Shown here: piece by piece, positions 54,100 to 64,000 of the stretch | How positions within the stretch are numbered: the first letter of the stretch is position 1 | Layout: each line of letters opens with the position of its first letter | DNA from: Pseudocercospora fijiensis CIRAD86 | Taxonomy: Eukaryota; Ascomycota; Dothideomycetes; Mycosphaerellales; Mycosphaerellaceae | Direction of reading: 5' to 3' | NCBI RefSeq assembly: GCF_000340215.1 | Contig: NW_006921535.1 | Location: forward strand, 1,678,483 to 1,742,482 | Length of the DNA: 64,000 bases | Program-made: the position numbers and the translations under genes | Notes under the pieces: model-generated | What the model was told of the DNA's origin: nothing | What the model saw: the letters and a program-made list of their open reading frames with translations, nothing else | Databases searched by the model: none

Positions 54100-55313
54100 A
54101 TAGTAAACTTAATAAAGATATAATCGCCGTTTATAGTAGAATAATAGTAACAACTATAGCTATCTTAGCTTCTAACGTCGACAATCTACTAGATCTAGCT
54201 ATTCGCCGAGAGGGTAAGACTAAGCGTAAATACTAGTATAGATAGGCTCGTAGTAATAGGCTATATAAAGAGCTACGCGAGTATCTAAGAGATAAGTAAT
54301 AGTTACTAGAAACGTACCCTAATACTAACTTTAAGAGCGACTTCCGCTTTAGTAAGTAATAAGTAATAGAATTAGCTAAGTTACTAGATATTAAGTCGAT
54401 TAAGTTACTATACCGCATACGTTATAATCTAGTAATAGTATTATATATTATATATAGAAGGCTTAGTAATCTAGGTTATTAACGTAACTTAAGCTAGATC
54501 TTTAGTCGTAGTAATAGCTAGATTAGTCCGAAGTCGTATATTTAATGCTAGCTATACTTAAATAGTAAGGCGTTAGAAGGATAGGTTAGTATAGGACTTT
54601 AATAGGTTAAGTAAAGCCTACTTATAGCGAATAGCCGTTACTATTACTAGATTAATCGATATAAAGTACGTCTTCGGTTATATCGATAGTATACTATAGA
54701 AGTGCTATAGACCGACCTATAACTAGTAGCTGTTCTATAATAGCTATAAGCACTTCTATAGACTTAAATATTAAGGCATTGTCCTACTAGATAGTATAAT
54801 ATTAATCTACGGTCTAGCGCCTAGATCTTATAGCGATATAGCTTTAGTACTAGAGTCTAGCTTTAACGATATCTAGAAGTCCTATTTCGAGCCGCTAGGG
54901 TAGCTATAACGACCCTTCGAAGAGCAGGTATTCTTATATAGTAATTAGGCCTATAATATCCTTAATAGTATTATAGGAAGCTAGAAGACGACGAATAGCG
55001 AGTTTCGTAATACTAGTAAGGCTACGGCGGTAAAGGAGATAAGTACTATACGCTAGTCGGTCGAATAGGGCTTTACTAAGGTTATTAATAACTTCGAGTT
55101 AATAAAGTACTTCTATAGGCTCTAAGTCGAGTTAATACCGGTCGGAGCGATATATCTTATTACTATACTACTTACTAATTGCCTTACTTATTATCGTAGC
55201 AATAAGATTAGTCGGTTATATAAGGTAAATCTACCGAGTATATACGAATATCTCGCTAACCTACTATCTCTACCTATAATACCTATAGCTTAAACTAACG
55301 ATAGCGACCTTCT
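54100..55313 (+). pseudogene. PIF/Harbinger-type transposase (DDE_Tnp_4), RIP-inactivated
   Basis: Coding relic with fungal Harbinger signatures: a helical N-part (FRFSKQQVIELAKLL style near 54,345), then YVFGYIDSIL (first Asp; normally F-x-DGT), CYRPTYNQ, LFYNSYKHFYRLKYQGIV (YSGHKRFHGLK-type), GPAPRSYSDIALVLES (second Asp, HD changed to SD) and FLYSNQAYNI (the GD-AY site now Asn). Read in one frame apart from TAG/TAA. Gypsy-2 inserted at its 3' side. Confidence 0.72.
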
Positions 55314-55318
55314 ACGCT
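55314..55318. repeat. Gypsy-2 target-site duplication, left copy
   Basis: ACGCT, repeated at 62488-62492. Confidence 0.85.
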
Positions 55319-55524
55319 TATTAGGGCTAAAGAGGCTATATGTAATTAGTATGTAATTAGGCCGAGTAAAGCTAGGGTCTTAGTGCCTTAGGCAGGGCTT
55401 AGCGCTTAGCGTTAGGCAGCTTAGGCTAACTAGCCTACCTTCCTCCTTCTTCTCCTAGTTCTCGATCGAATACTACTTATACCTACTACTACCCTATCTA
55501 CCTGCTAATATAACCCTTCTTATA
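55319..55524 (+). repeat. Gypsy-2 5' LTR (206 bp)
   Basis: Starts TATTAGGGCTAAAG (terminal TG mutated to TA) and ends CCCTTCTTATA (CA mutated to TA). Carries a 9-bp segment absent from the 3' LTR. Confidence 0.87.
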
Positions 55525-55999
55525 TAGTATTCGATCTACCCTTTAAGGGCAGTAGCTAGATAGTCCTTATTTTAAGCTTTTAGCGGTATAGCTACGAAAA
55601 CTATCGATTTAACTATATTACGCCCGAAGAACGGGACCTATACGTACTATTCTATTAAAACAACCGTACTAATTATTAAGCAAGGCCTTCTATATAGCCT
55701 ATTATACTAAGTTAATCGCACTAAGCCGATACCTACTAATCCCGCTATATCCGTATCTTAGGGGCCTATAATATATTATTAGTATTACCCCTTATAATAG
55801 CCGGCTTATTACGAAGCAACAACAACCGCAGCGCCGCTAGCAGCGCTAGCAATAACAACGCTAGTAGTATAGTTCCCGCTAAAGTGCCTACTAAAGTGCC
55901 TGCTAAAGAGCCTACTAGAGGGCCTATTAAAGAAGAACCTATAATTCCTAGTAATAACCTAGAATTGCCTATTAACGACATTCTTAACAACATTGTTAA

Positions 56000-57100
56000 T
56001 CGACGATATAGCTAACTAGCCTTTAGGCCCTAGCCGATAGCGAGGCTTTAAGAAGCCACTCAGAACAGGCTTACTGCCTTGCGTTAAGAACAATAGCTAA
56101 AGGATAATCTCCTCGAAATTCGCCGCCTATAGAAGTCTCTAATAACTAATACTAAACTAGCAGTAGGGCCTTCCTCGCTAACTATTTAAAAGAAGGATGC
56201 TAAACTTAAGGACTATACTGTGTTTAACAGCTCTAGTTGAAAGCAATATAACGACTATATTCGTAACTATAAGCTTAACTAGCGAAACGTACCGAGGGCC
56301 CTTCTAGACGACTATTCGTTAGTCGTCTATGCTATATAGTATATTAATAGCGACCTAAAACGCACCTAGGATAACTATTTTAATTCCCTTAACAACCAGA
56401 CCGTTGTTTAGTAGCAAGACTATAAGACTATTATGCTAAACACCCTTAGTAACCCTATATTGCGCTAGTAGCACGCCTAAGACTAATACCTACGTACTAA
56501 ACAAAAGGCCGACTAAACCTCTCGATCCTTCGAGGCCTATCTAAAGACCCTTAAGGACGATTTGCTACCTAAAACCGACTCTATCTAGATATCTAAGATA
56601 CGACCTAAACTAAGATAGGAACTAGTCCTTAAATTAGACCGCCGCCGTGTATTTAAACAGGCTAATCTAATACGCATTTAATTTATAGTCGAAGTGGAAA
56701 CAGCTAAACGAGCTATTTAGCTCTAGTAACGACTAGAATCGAGGATCCGACTAGCTAGTACTAACTATAGCAACCGTAGCCGAGGAGGAAACTAAGGTTC
56801 TACCTAAAACAATAGTGCTAATAATAGGAACAGTAACGACCATAGAAGAGGCCGTAGCCGACAGCTATATAAAGGAGGCCGTAATAGGGGCCGTAGAAGG
56901 GGCTCGTATCCCTATAATACTAATCGCCTAACTAATAATAGTAGCAATAGTAGCTATAGCAATGTTCTAACCGGACTAAAGTGCTTTAATTGTAATAGCA
57001 CTAGCTATCTACTAGGCTAATATAACAAACCTAAGAACTAGGCCCGAATCGACCGTGCTACTACTAAGTACCGAAAGCACCTTTTAGCCGCTAATGCTAC
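56000..57100 (+). pseudogene. Gypsy-2 gag, RIP-inactivated
   Basis: Retrotransposon gag remnant: DYSLVVYAIQYINSDLKRT-type helical capsid region and RSFEAYLKTLKDDLLP near 56,520, an RG-rich stretch near 56,830-56,900, and one zinc knuckle near 56,975 (LKCFNCNSTSYLLG, with His and the last Cys changed to Tyr). Frame interrupted by TAG/TAA. Confidence 0.72.
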
Positions 57101-57149
57101 CCCTATCGGCCCTTCCTATTAGTCGAAAAAGGAATAAGCGCCGTACTAA

Positions 57150-60100
57150 CTATTAGCCTTATGCGGCGTAAAACTATCGACATAGTACTAGCTATTATAC
57201 GCACCTATCTTATATAAGATATATATAGAGACAACTATAAGACTAAGGTTATGCTAGATCTAGGAAATTCGGTTAGCGCCCTTATTAATTACCGCCTAGC
57301 TAAGTAATTAGACCTCCGACAATTGCCTAGAACTAATATACTAACCCTCGCTTAGTTTAATAACGCTCGGCACTTAACCTATAGGGCCTACTATATTCCT
57401 ATAGTTCTAAAAGACGACCTCGGCAATAAACGCTTACTAGATTTCACTGCCTACGTAGTAGACATAGACAACCTTCTATTCGATATTATTATTAGCAACC
57501 CTATTCTTAAGCACTATACTATAGTTATAGACTTAGGCAGTTAATAGTAGCGATTTAGAATCGCTAGGAGAGAGGACATTAAATACATTAATATTAGCGA
57601 GTATCCCGACGATATCTAGGTCCTATTTATTAGCAACCTAACGCCTACCTTAGCTAATCCGACGGCTAACCTTCTCGGTAGAGATAACGATAAACCTGTA
57701 CCCTCTAATAGTATAGATCCTAATTAGCTTGCTCGTATACTACTACCTATTCGAGAGACCTATATTAATGTATTTAAACACTACCTAGCATCGACATTGC
57801 CTATGTTTAAAGAGACTAATTATAAGATTAATATTATAGAGGGCAAAGAGGTCCCCTTTAGGCCCCTTTATAACCTTAGTAAACGAGAACTTACTATATT
57901 GCGTAAGTACCTAGATAAGAACCTAGCTAATAGTCGAATTTAGTATAGCAACAGCCCTGCTAGTATACCTATCCTATTCGTACTAAAGAAGGATAGTAGC
58001 CTACGTTTATATGTTAATTATAGAGGGCTTAATACTGTTACTATTAAAGACCGTTATCTACTTCCGCTTATTAATAAGACCCTCGATCGTCTTTCTAGCG
58101 CCTACTTCTATACTATATTAGATATTAAGGACGCCTATTACCGCATTTGTATTCGTAAGGGCGATAAATAGAAAACAGCCTTCTATATCCGTTATAGCTA
58201 TTTCGAGTACTTAGTTATGCTATTCGGGCTAGCTAATGCCCCTATAATATTCTAGTCCTATATTAATCGGGCCCTTTTAGGCCTATTAGACTACCTCTAT
58301 GTAGTTTACCTAGATAATATCCTAGTTTATATCTATTTACCTAATATTGTAGAATACTAGGCTAGAGTACGTAAGGTGCTCGACCGCCTATAGGCCTATA
58401 GCTTATACTATAAGCCCTCTAAATGCACCTTCGCTGCTAAAGAGGTGCCCTTCCTTAGCTTCCTCGTATTGGCTGGTGGTGTGGGGGCTAACCCTAATCG
58501 GATTAAAACAATTATTAAATAGCCTATTCCTACGTCTATTAAAAAGCTTCAATTATTCCTCGGTTTTGCTAACTTCTACCGCCGGTTTATTAAGGGCTAT
58601 TCGAGGCATATAATGCTATTAACTAAGCTTACTAAAACTAAGGCCAATCTAACTAGAGAGTTTAAATGGACTAATAGAGCACAAGCCGCTTTTAACGGTC
58701 TAAAACAACGCTTTACTAAAGTCCCCTTATTATACTATTTCGTACTAAGCAAGCAGATCCGAATTAAGACTAACGCTTTATAGTTCGCTGTATTAGCTAT
58801 TATATTACAATAGGCTAGTAACAATTACTAGCACCTAATCGCCTTCTTTTTACGGAAGATAATCGATATAGAACGTCGGTACGAAACCTACGAGCAAGAG
58901 CTCTTAGTAATCGTAGAAGCCTTTAAGTACTAGCGCTATTATCTCGATAGTGCTTAGCACCCTATTTAGGTCTATACGGACTATAACAACCTCCGTAGAA
59001 TTACGAAGGTTACTAGGGTTATAGGTCGATAGGCTAGATAGGCCGTCTACCTCGCTAGGTTTGATTTTAATATATTATATCGGCTAGGCGTAAGTAACCC
59101 TACTAATAGCCTATTAAGGCGACCTAATTATAATAGCGAGACCTAGCATATTAATTCTTTGTTTCTAACCCTATAGTATAAGATTGCTATAGCCCGTATT
59201 ATTAATAAGTAAGCGTAGGATAAGCGGCTTACCGGACTCTGCGACGGCTTAAAGTATATTAATGCTCTTGCTATATTAATAGTACGTATTAAGGCAAGGG
59301 CTAAGGACATAGATAGGAGAAGTTATAATAACTCCCTAGTCGATATTGCAATATATAGTAATAGCGATAGTACTACTATAGTTAATCCGGCTACTAGTGC
59401 TATTAGATGCATATAATACGTACCTCGTTTAATAGCGAGGGTACTGTTAAATAACTTTGCAAACAGGGATAGTTAATCGTTTATAGACGAGCTATTACGT
59501 ACTTAGTAGAGGGACGCCTTTGCTACTAAATGTATCGATAAGCTTATAAGTAGGCGAACGACTCGATCTAGTAAGAGTAATAATTAGTCGATCGACGACA
59601 AAGGTTACTTGAAGTTTAAAGGCAGATACTATGTCCCCGCTAAACAATCGATTAGACAAGAGCTTTTAAAAAGGCACTATAATAGTAAACTCGCTAGTTA
59701 CTATAGTATAGAGAGGTCGTACGAGCTACTATCGCGCATATACTACTAGCTAAATAGTAAGCGGCATATAAAGGAATATATACAGACCTATGTAGTATAC
59801 TAGCGAGTTAAAGCACCCAAGCACTTACTATTCGGGGAATTGTCTTTACTTACTGTTCTAAAGAAACCATTTGTAGAGCTTATAATAGACTTTATTATAG
59901 GCCTTCCTCCTACTAAGCGTAGGGGCAGTAAGGACGTGTATAATGCTATCCTTATTATAGTAGATCGATTTACTAAAGGCGCTCGTTATATCCCTACTCG
60001 GAAGGATTAGACTTCTATTAATATAGTAGAAGCGCTATAGAATAATATTTTCTATAGCTATTAGAGAACCCCTAAGGGGATAGTTTCCGACCGAGGCTCG

Positions 60101-61018
60101 ACATTTATATCTTACTATTAGAGTAAGATATGCCTATAGCTAAGACTTAAGCATCGGCTATCTATAGCCTTCTATCTATAGATAGATAGCTATACCGAGA
60201 GGCAGAATACTACCCTATAGCAGTACCTGCGCAGTTACATTAACGAGAACCCTAACGACTAGGTCAACCTCCTATAGCTAGCTAAATTCGTGTATAATAA
60301 TAGTGTCTACTTATCAACTAAGGTATTACTATATATAGCTATAATAGGCTAGAACGCTGCTATGCTATAAGACCCCCTATCGCTCGAGGCCGAGCGTAAG
60401 GAAAGGGAAGCGGGTTAACCTAAGATACTAGCGGCTATTAAGAGGGTTTAAAAGATGCGAGAAATCTATGCTAAGATAGCTAAGAAGCTAACAAAGGCTT
60501 AAGAGTACTAAAAGACCTATTACGATAAGCGTTATATACCGATAACCTTTAAGTAAGGCGATATAGTTATACTTAGTATAAAGAACCTCCGCATCCGTAA
60601 ACACCTATTACCCGATAGCAAAATACGCCCTAAACTAGCACTACGGTTTATTAGCCTATTCCGAATCCGAGAACCGAAGGGCAATAGCTAGGCCTATTAG
60701 TTACAGCTCCTACTATACTATAATATCTATAATACCTTCTATATCTCCCTCCTTAAACTATACTACTACCGCGGAGGCCCTAAAGAAGCCCCTACTAAAC
60801 ATAAAGAGATACTAGCCGACGGTAAAGAGCTATAGTCTATAGAACGTATCCTAAAGCATCGGACTAGATAAGGCAAGAAGGAGTACCTCCTAAGATAGTA
60901 AGGCTATTTACCTAAATAGGACTCGTAGGAGGCTAAAGATTCCTTTAAGGATATAGCTAAGTTGTTAGATAAGTATTAGACTAGTATAAAGAATAAGAAG
61001 AAGGCTAAGGGCCTATAA
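57150..61018 (+). pseudogene. Gypsy-2 pol: protease, RT, RNase H, integrase, chromodomain
   Basis: Protease: VMLDLGNSVSALI near 57,250. RT: LRLYVNYRGLNTVTIKDRY near 58,005, FGLANAPIIFQSYINRAL, and VYLDNILVYI near 58,310 (the second Asp of YLDD now Asn), then FLGFANFYRRFIKGYS. RNase H: the usual Asp site reads IRIKTNAL, followed by RYETYEQELLVIVEAFKYQR. Integrase: FVELIIDFIIGLPPTKRR near 59,870 (Asp kept) and GIVSDRGSTFIS near 60,080 (Asp kept). A chromodomain-like end occurs near 60,830-60,960 (IERILKHRTR, then EYLLR and GYLPKQDS). Typical chromovirus order. Confidence 0.82.
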
Positions 61019-62290
61019 TGTCGCCTAGGAATAATACTACCCCTAGAGTGCTATTAGCTAACTAATTAGAGGTAAGCAATTGTTAGCAATAAAGGACAAT
61101 AAGACTATACTAGGCGCGCTATAACGCGTTAACTAATCGCCTGCTCTTTTAAGGATTCTACCTCTTTACTAACGCGCCCTATAGGTCCCCCTCTTATTCC
61201 CTCCTTCTATCGAGGCCTCGAGGCCTAGGCGATTAGTAAGGACGGCGCGCGCGCGCGTAAATAGTAATAATAATAATAATAACGGCGTCGCGCCTATACT
61301 AAAAGGCGGCATAGCCGGCGCGGCTATATCGGTAATAGTATTACGGAGTGTGTTACTAATCGAAGGAAGACGACGCGACTATATTAGTAACGGTATTACT
61401 AATATTGTTATTAGTTAAAGAAGGAAATTAGAAGCAAGGTAAAGTTAGCGCTAAGACGACTAGCGCCGCTGTTATTAATATTACCTGCTCGCTACTATTG
61501 TTAACCTTACCTATACTACGAGCCTAAAGTACTATACTAACTAAGTTAAAAGATTAAATCTATTAAAGGTTTAATTAAAACTTTAAGGCTAAGTTAAAAT
61601 ATTAAGGTTTAAAAGATTAAGTAGCTTAATAGACTAACTAACTAAGGGCAAAAACTATAGAGCTAAGCTAGCTAGGGTCGATCTTGCGGATAATAGGTTA
61701 CTCCTTAATCTTTCTAACTCTTTAAGCGAGGCGAACCTTAACTATTGCACTTATAATAGCCTTTACCTATAGAAACTAGAAGAACTGAGTTTTTTAAAAA
61801 GATATAATTAGTTAACACTTAAAGGCTGCTAAACCTAACTAATTAGGGCTAGTAAAACTACGATAGTAAATAATAGTCCTTGTAATAATAAGAACAACCC
61901 TCGGAACGGACAAACCCTCGGAGCGGACATTTCTAGGTCTTTTAAGAGTAGACGCAAAGAACTCGGTACGATATTACTTAGAGCGGAGGCAGGGCTATAA
62001 TACCTCGTACGTCTACCTATTATAGTAGGGAAGACGCGCTCGTATTATAATTAGTCGAAGGCCCTTAATTCTTGTAAATATATATTACTTTATTATATAT
62101 AAGAATAGCGCAGTTAGAGTTGCATATTATATTATATTAGAGGTAAGGTTTGATATAGTTATATAATTAGGTAGTTAAGTGTTTAATTTAGTATAAGCTA
62201 GGTAGCTTATTAGACTTGCTAAGTTAGCGGCAATAGAGGTCGTAGAATATAGACAGGCTACGAGGGCGCGGCCTTTAGAAGGGAAGCGTA
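61019..62290. repeat. Gypsy-2 non-coding 3' region
   Basis: About 1.27 kb between the pol stop and the 3' LTR. It has a GC dinucleotide run near 61,245-61,257 followed by TAA repeats, and a direct repeat of AACCCTCGGA-CGGACA at about 61,907-61,941. No further coding domain is readable. Confidence 0.5.
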
Positions 62291-62487
62291 TATTAGGGCT
62301 AAAGAGGCTATATGTAATTAGTATGTAATTAGGCCGAGTAAAGCTAGGGTCTTAGTGCCTTAGGCAGGGCTTAGCGCTTAGCGTTAGGCTAACTAGCCTG
62401 CCTTCCTCCTTCTCCTCCTAGTTCTCGATCGAATACTACTTATACCTACTACTACCCTATCTACCTACTAATATAACCCTTCTTACA
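62291..62487 (+). repeat. Gypsy-2 3' LTR (197 bp)
   Basis: Starts TATTAGGGCTAAAG and ends CCCTTCTTACA. Four substitutions from the 5' LTR, three of them RIP-type, plus the 9-bp length difference. Confidence 0.87.
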
Positions 62488-62492
62488 ACGCT
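62488..62492. repeat. Gypsy-2 target-site duplication, right copy
   Basis: ACGCT, directly after the CA end of the 3' LTR. Confidence 0.85.
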
Positions 62493-64000
62493 ATAGTAGG
62501 GACTTCGGATTAGGCTATTAAGCTAGCGACGAGGTATTCGATAGTAGCGCTTCGTTTAGGTATAGTCGTACGGTTATACTATTCTATAAGACGGACGAGA
62601 TTAAAGTTATTAATATAATAGAAGAAGATTAAATTAGGAAATAGAGGTAGAAGATATAGGAAAGTAGTAGATACGGGTATACCCGTACTAGCGTATAGTA
62701 TATTATACGAGATGCTTTGCGACTTTAAATATAATAACAATATTACTAATTCTATATACTCTTACGTACGCTATATTCTTTAGTATACGGCGCGTTTTAT
62801 CGTTTAAAAACGAGCGAAAACGAGTAGTACGTTATTACGTAGCGAGTCGTAGAAGGTCGAAGCCTGCTTACTAAGTAATAAAATCTCGGCTTTCTATATT
62901 ACTTCAAGCTATATACTATAATACCTATCCTATTTTACGAGTCCTTTAGAGCCGTCGGTACGGGTTCGCTATTCGAGCTCTAACCCCGCGATTTTATTAG
63001 ATATAGAGGGTCTTAGTACTCTCGTACCGAACGAAGCTACAATTTCGAATAGGCACTCGTAAAAGAAGATATTAACTAAGTAATTACAATATTCTCGATA
63101 ACAAGAATATAACAATTGTAATACCCTAAGCTTAACCCTTACCCTAACCCTAACCCTAACCCTAAGAGATTAAATTATCTACGAGAATACCTCTTCCTTA
63201 ATAGTATTAAGGTCTACGAAATAGTCGCTATCGTTATCGTAGTCTAGCGACTCTATTTAACTTCCTATAGTACTATTAGAAGCTACTATTTAAGACAATA
63301 GTAAGGGCCGGAATAGCAATAAAAAAGTAATTATTACGGACAAGGCCTAAATACTAGACTAGACTATATCTAATTAATATACTCTCTTCGCCTTAACCTC
63401 TCGAATAGCCGTATTAACTCTTATCTCGAGTCTGTCGTTAATACTGCCGACGGTGCTTATAAATCTAGTAGGACTTAGTATATAGAGTCCCTCGCTATCG
63501 ACGCTACTAATAGAGGTACCTATAGACGATAATCTTTGTCTTATACTACGTCCTTTAGCTAGTATTCTTAGCGTCTTAAATATAGGTAATAGTACCTCCT
63601 TAAGTATAGCTCCTTATACTTACGAGCTATACTAAAGCCGTTTAGACTCGAAGTCTAGTCGACGACGCTTAGTAAGCTATATAGTATTGCTATTATTGCT
63701 AGTACTTAGCGTATTTAAGTCGATAACCTCTATACGCCGAGCTAGAGTTAACGGTAGATTTAGATCTAGAGATAGCTTAGTTAGAGCGCTCGGTATTAGT
63801 ATAGGTACTTTTACTTTATTATTAGACTGCTAAGAGAGTATCGATAGTGTATTATCTCGTATATTCTATGCCGGAGCGTTAAAGACCCTTAGTTCTTAAG
63901 ACTATAATATCCTCTCTCGCTATACCTTATCGAGCTAGAATATAGTATCGATTGCCTTATCTAGTAATTAATCCTATAGTATATCTATAATAACCGCTCT
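62493..64000. repeat. Unassigned RIP sequence to window end
   Basis: May begin with the 3' remainder of the Harbinger-type element. Between 63,400 and 64,000 the minus strand reads for some distance with RIP stops only (for example LRVFNAPAYRIYDNTLSILS), suggesting another degraded coding unit of unknown family. Nothing firmer is visible. Confidence 0.4.
63124..63165 (-). repeat. CCCTAA telomere-like tract
   Basis: Four perfect CCCTAA units (63,142-63,165) preceded by degenerate units (CCCTAAGCTTAACCCTTA). Orientation is opposite to the TTAGGG tract in Gypsy-1. Confidence 0.88.

Larger units (their letters stand above)
55319..62487 (+). mobile_element. Ty3/Gypsy chromovirus-type element Gypsy-2 (7.17 kb)
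   Basis: Complete in outline: LTRs of 206 and 197 bp, 5-bp ACGCT duplication, gag with zinc knuckle, protease, RT, RNase H, integrase and a C-terminal chromodomain. About 1.27 kb lies between the end of pol (TAA near 61,018) and the 3' LTR, with low-complexity GC and TAA tracts near 61,245-61,285. All coding parts carry RIP stops. Confidence 0.88.
53870..64000. repeat. Second RIP-degraded transposon block (to window end)
   Basis: TpA-rich DNA without intact genes: a Harbinger-type relic, Gypsy-2 nested next to it, then unassigned sequence including a CCCTAA tract. The block runs out of the window, so its full extent is unknown. Confidence 0.8.

Noticed and set aside
14400..64000. CRISPR array or prokaryotic operon signals in repeat blocks
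   Set aside because: Repeats are transposons and low-complexity RIP DNA; no regular spacer-repeat pattern, and gene content is eukaryotic.

Overview
The window looks like nuclear DNA of a filamentous ascomycete, most likely a Dothideomycete (Mycosphaerellales-like). Genes are compact, introns are about 50 bases with GT-AG ends, and single-copy genes have balanced base composition. They include UTP15, THG1, an OTU2-type deubiquitinase, a CBM21-GH15 glucoamylase and a membrane glycosyltransferase of the type studied as GT2 in Zymoseptoria. Between them lie long repeat blocks carrying the mark of repeat-induced point mutation (RIP): CpA changed to TpA on either strand, with old Gln and Trp codons turned into TAG or TAA while the reading frames survive. 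The organism assignment is inference.

Layout. 1-14,400 is gene-bearing: an F-box protein, a secreted glucoamylase, an alpha/beta hydrolase, a small mitochondrial-type protein, UTP15, and a 24-exon secreted collagen-like gene with a WSC domain. 14,400-15,860 is an AT-rich RIP block holding a 455-bp foldback element. 15,965-26,600 is gene-bearing again: THG1, a small secreted cysteine-rich protein, a few small hypothetical genes, a divergent CoA-transferase/AtuA pair, and an OTU deubiquitinase. 26,760-48,560 is a nest of dead transposons. A Tc1/mariner element stands at the left and another at the right. Between them an unclassified element ('X') was split by a Tad1-like LINE, which was itself split by a 9.45-kb Ty3/Gypsy element (Gypsy-1). 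48,560-53,870 is a gene island around GT2. 53,870-64,000 is a second transposon block: a PIF/Harbinger relic interrupted by a chromodomain Gypsy element (Gypsy-2), then unassigned RIP sequence with a short CCCTAA telomere-like tract.

Two things stand out. First, the Gypsy-1 pol frame carries a zinc ribbon and a NADAR domain, in frame, between RNase H and integrase; NADAR folds act on ADP-ribose-type N-glycosidic bonds, so the element may have carried an enzyme against nucleic-acid ADP-ribosylation. Second, the collagen-like gene has 20 consecutive micro-exons of 7-45 bases, each adding Gly-X-Y triplets, and it is visibly growing by tandem duplication of a two-exon, two-intron 160-bp unit.

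Gene cooperation is visible at only one locus: the AtuA-type and CaiB/BaiF-type genes share a 613-bp divergent promoter and probably serve one acyl-CoA catabolic route.
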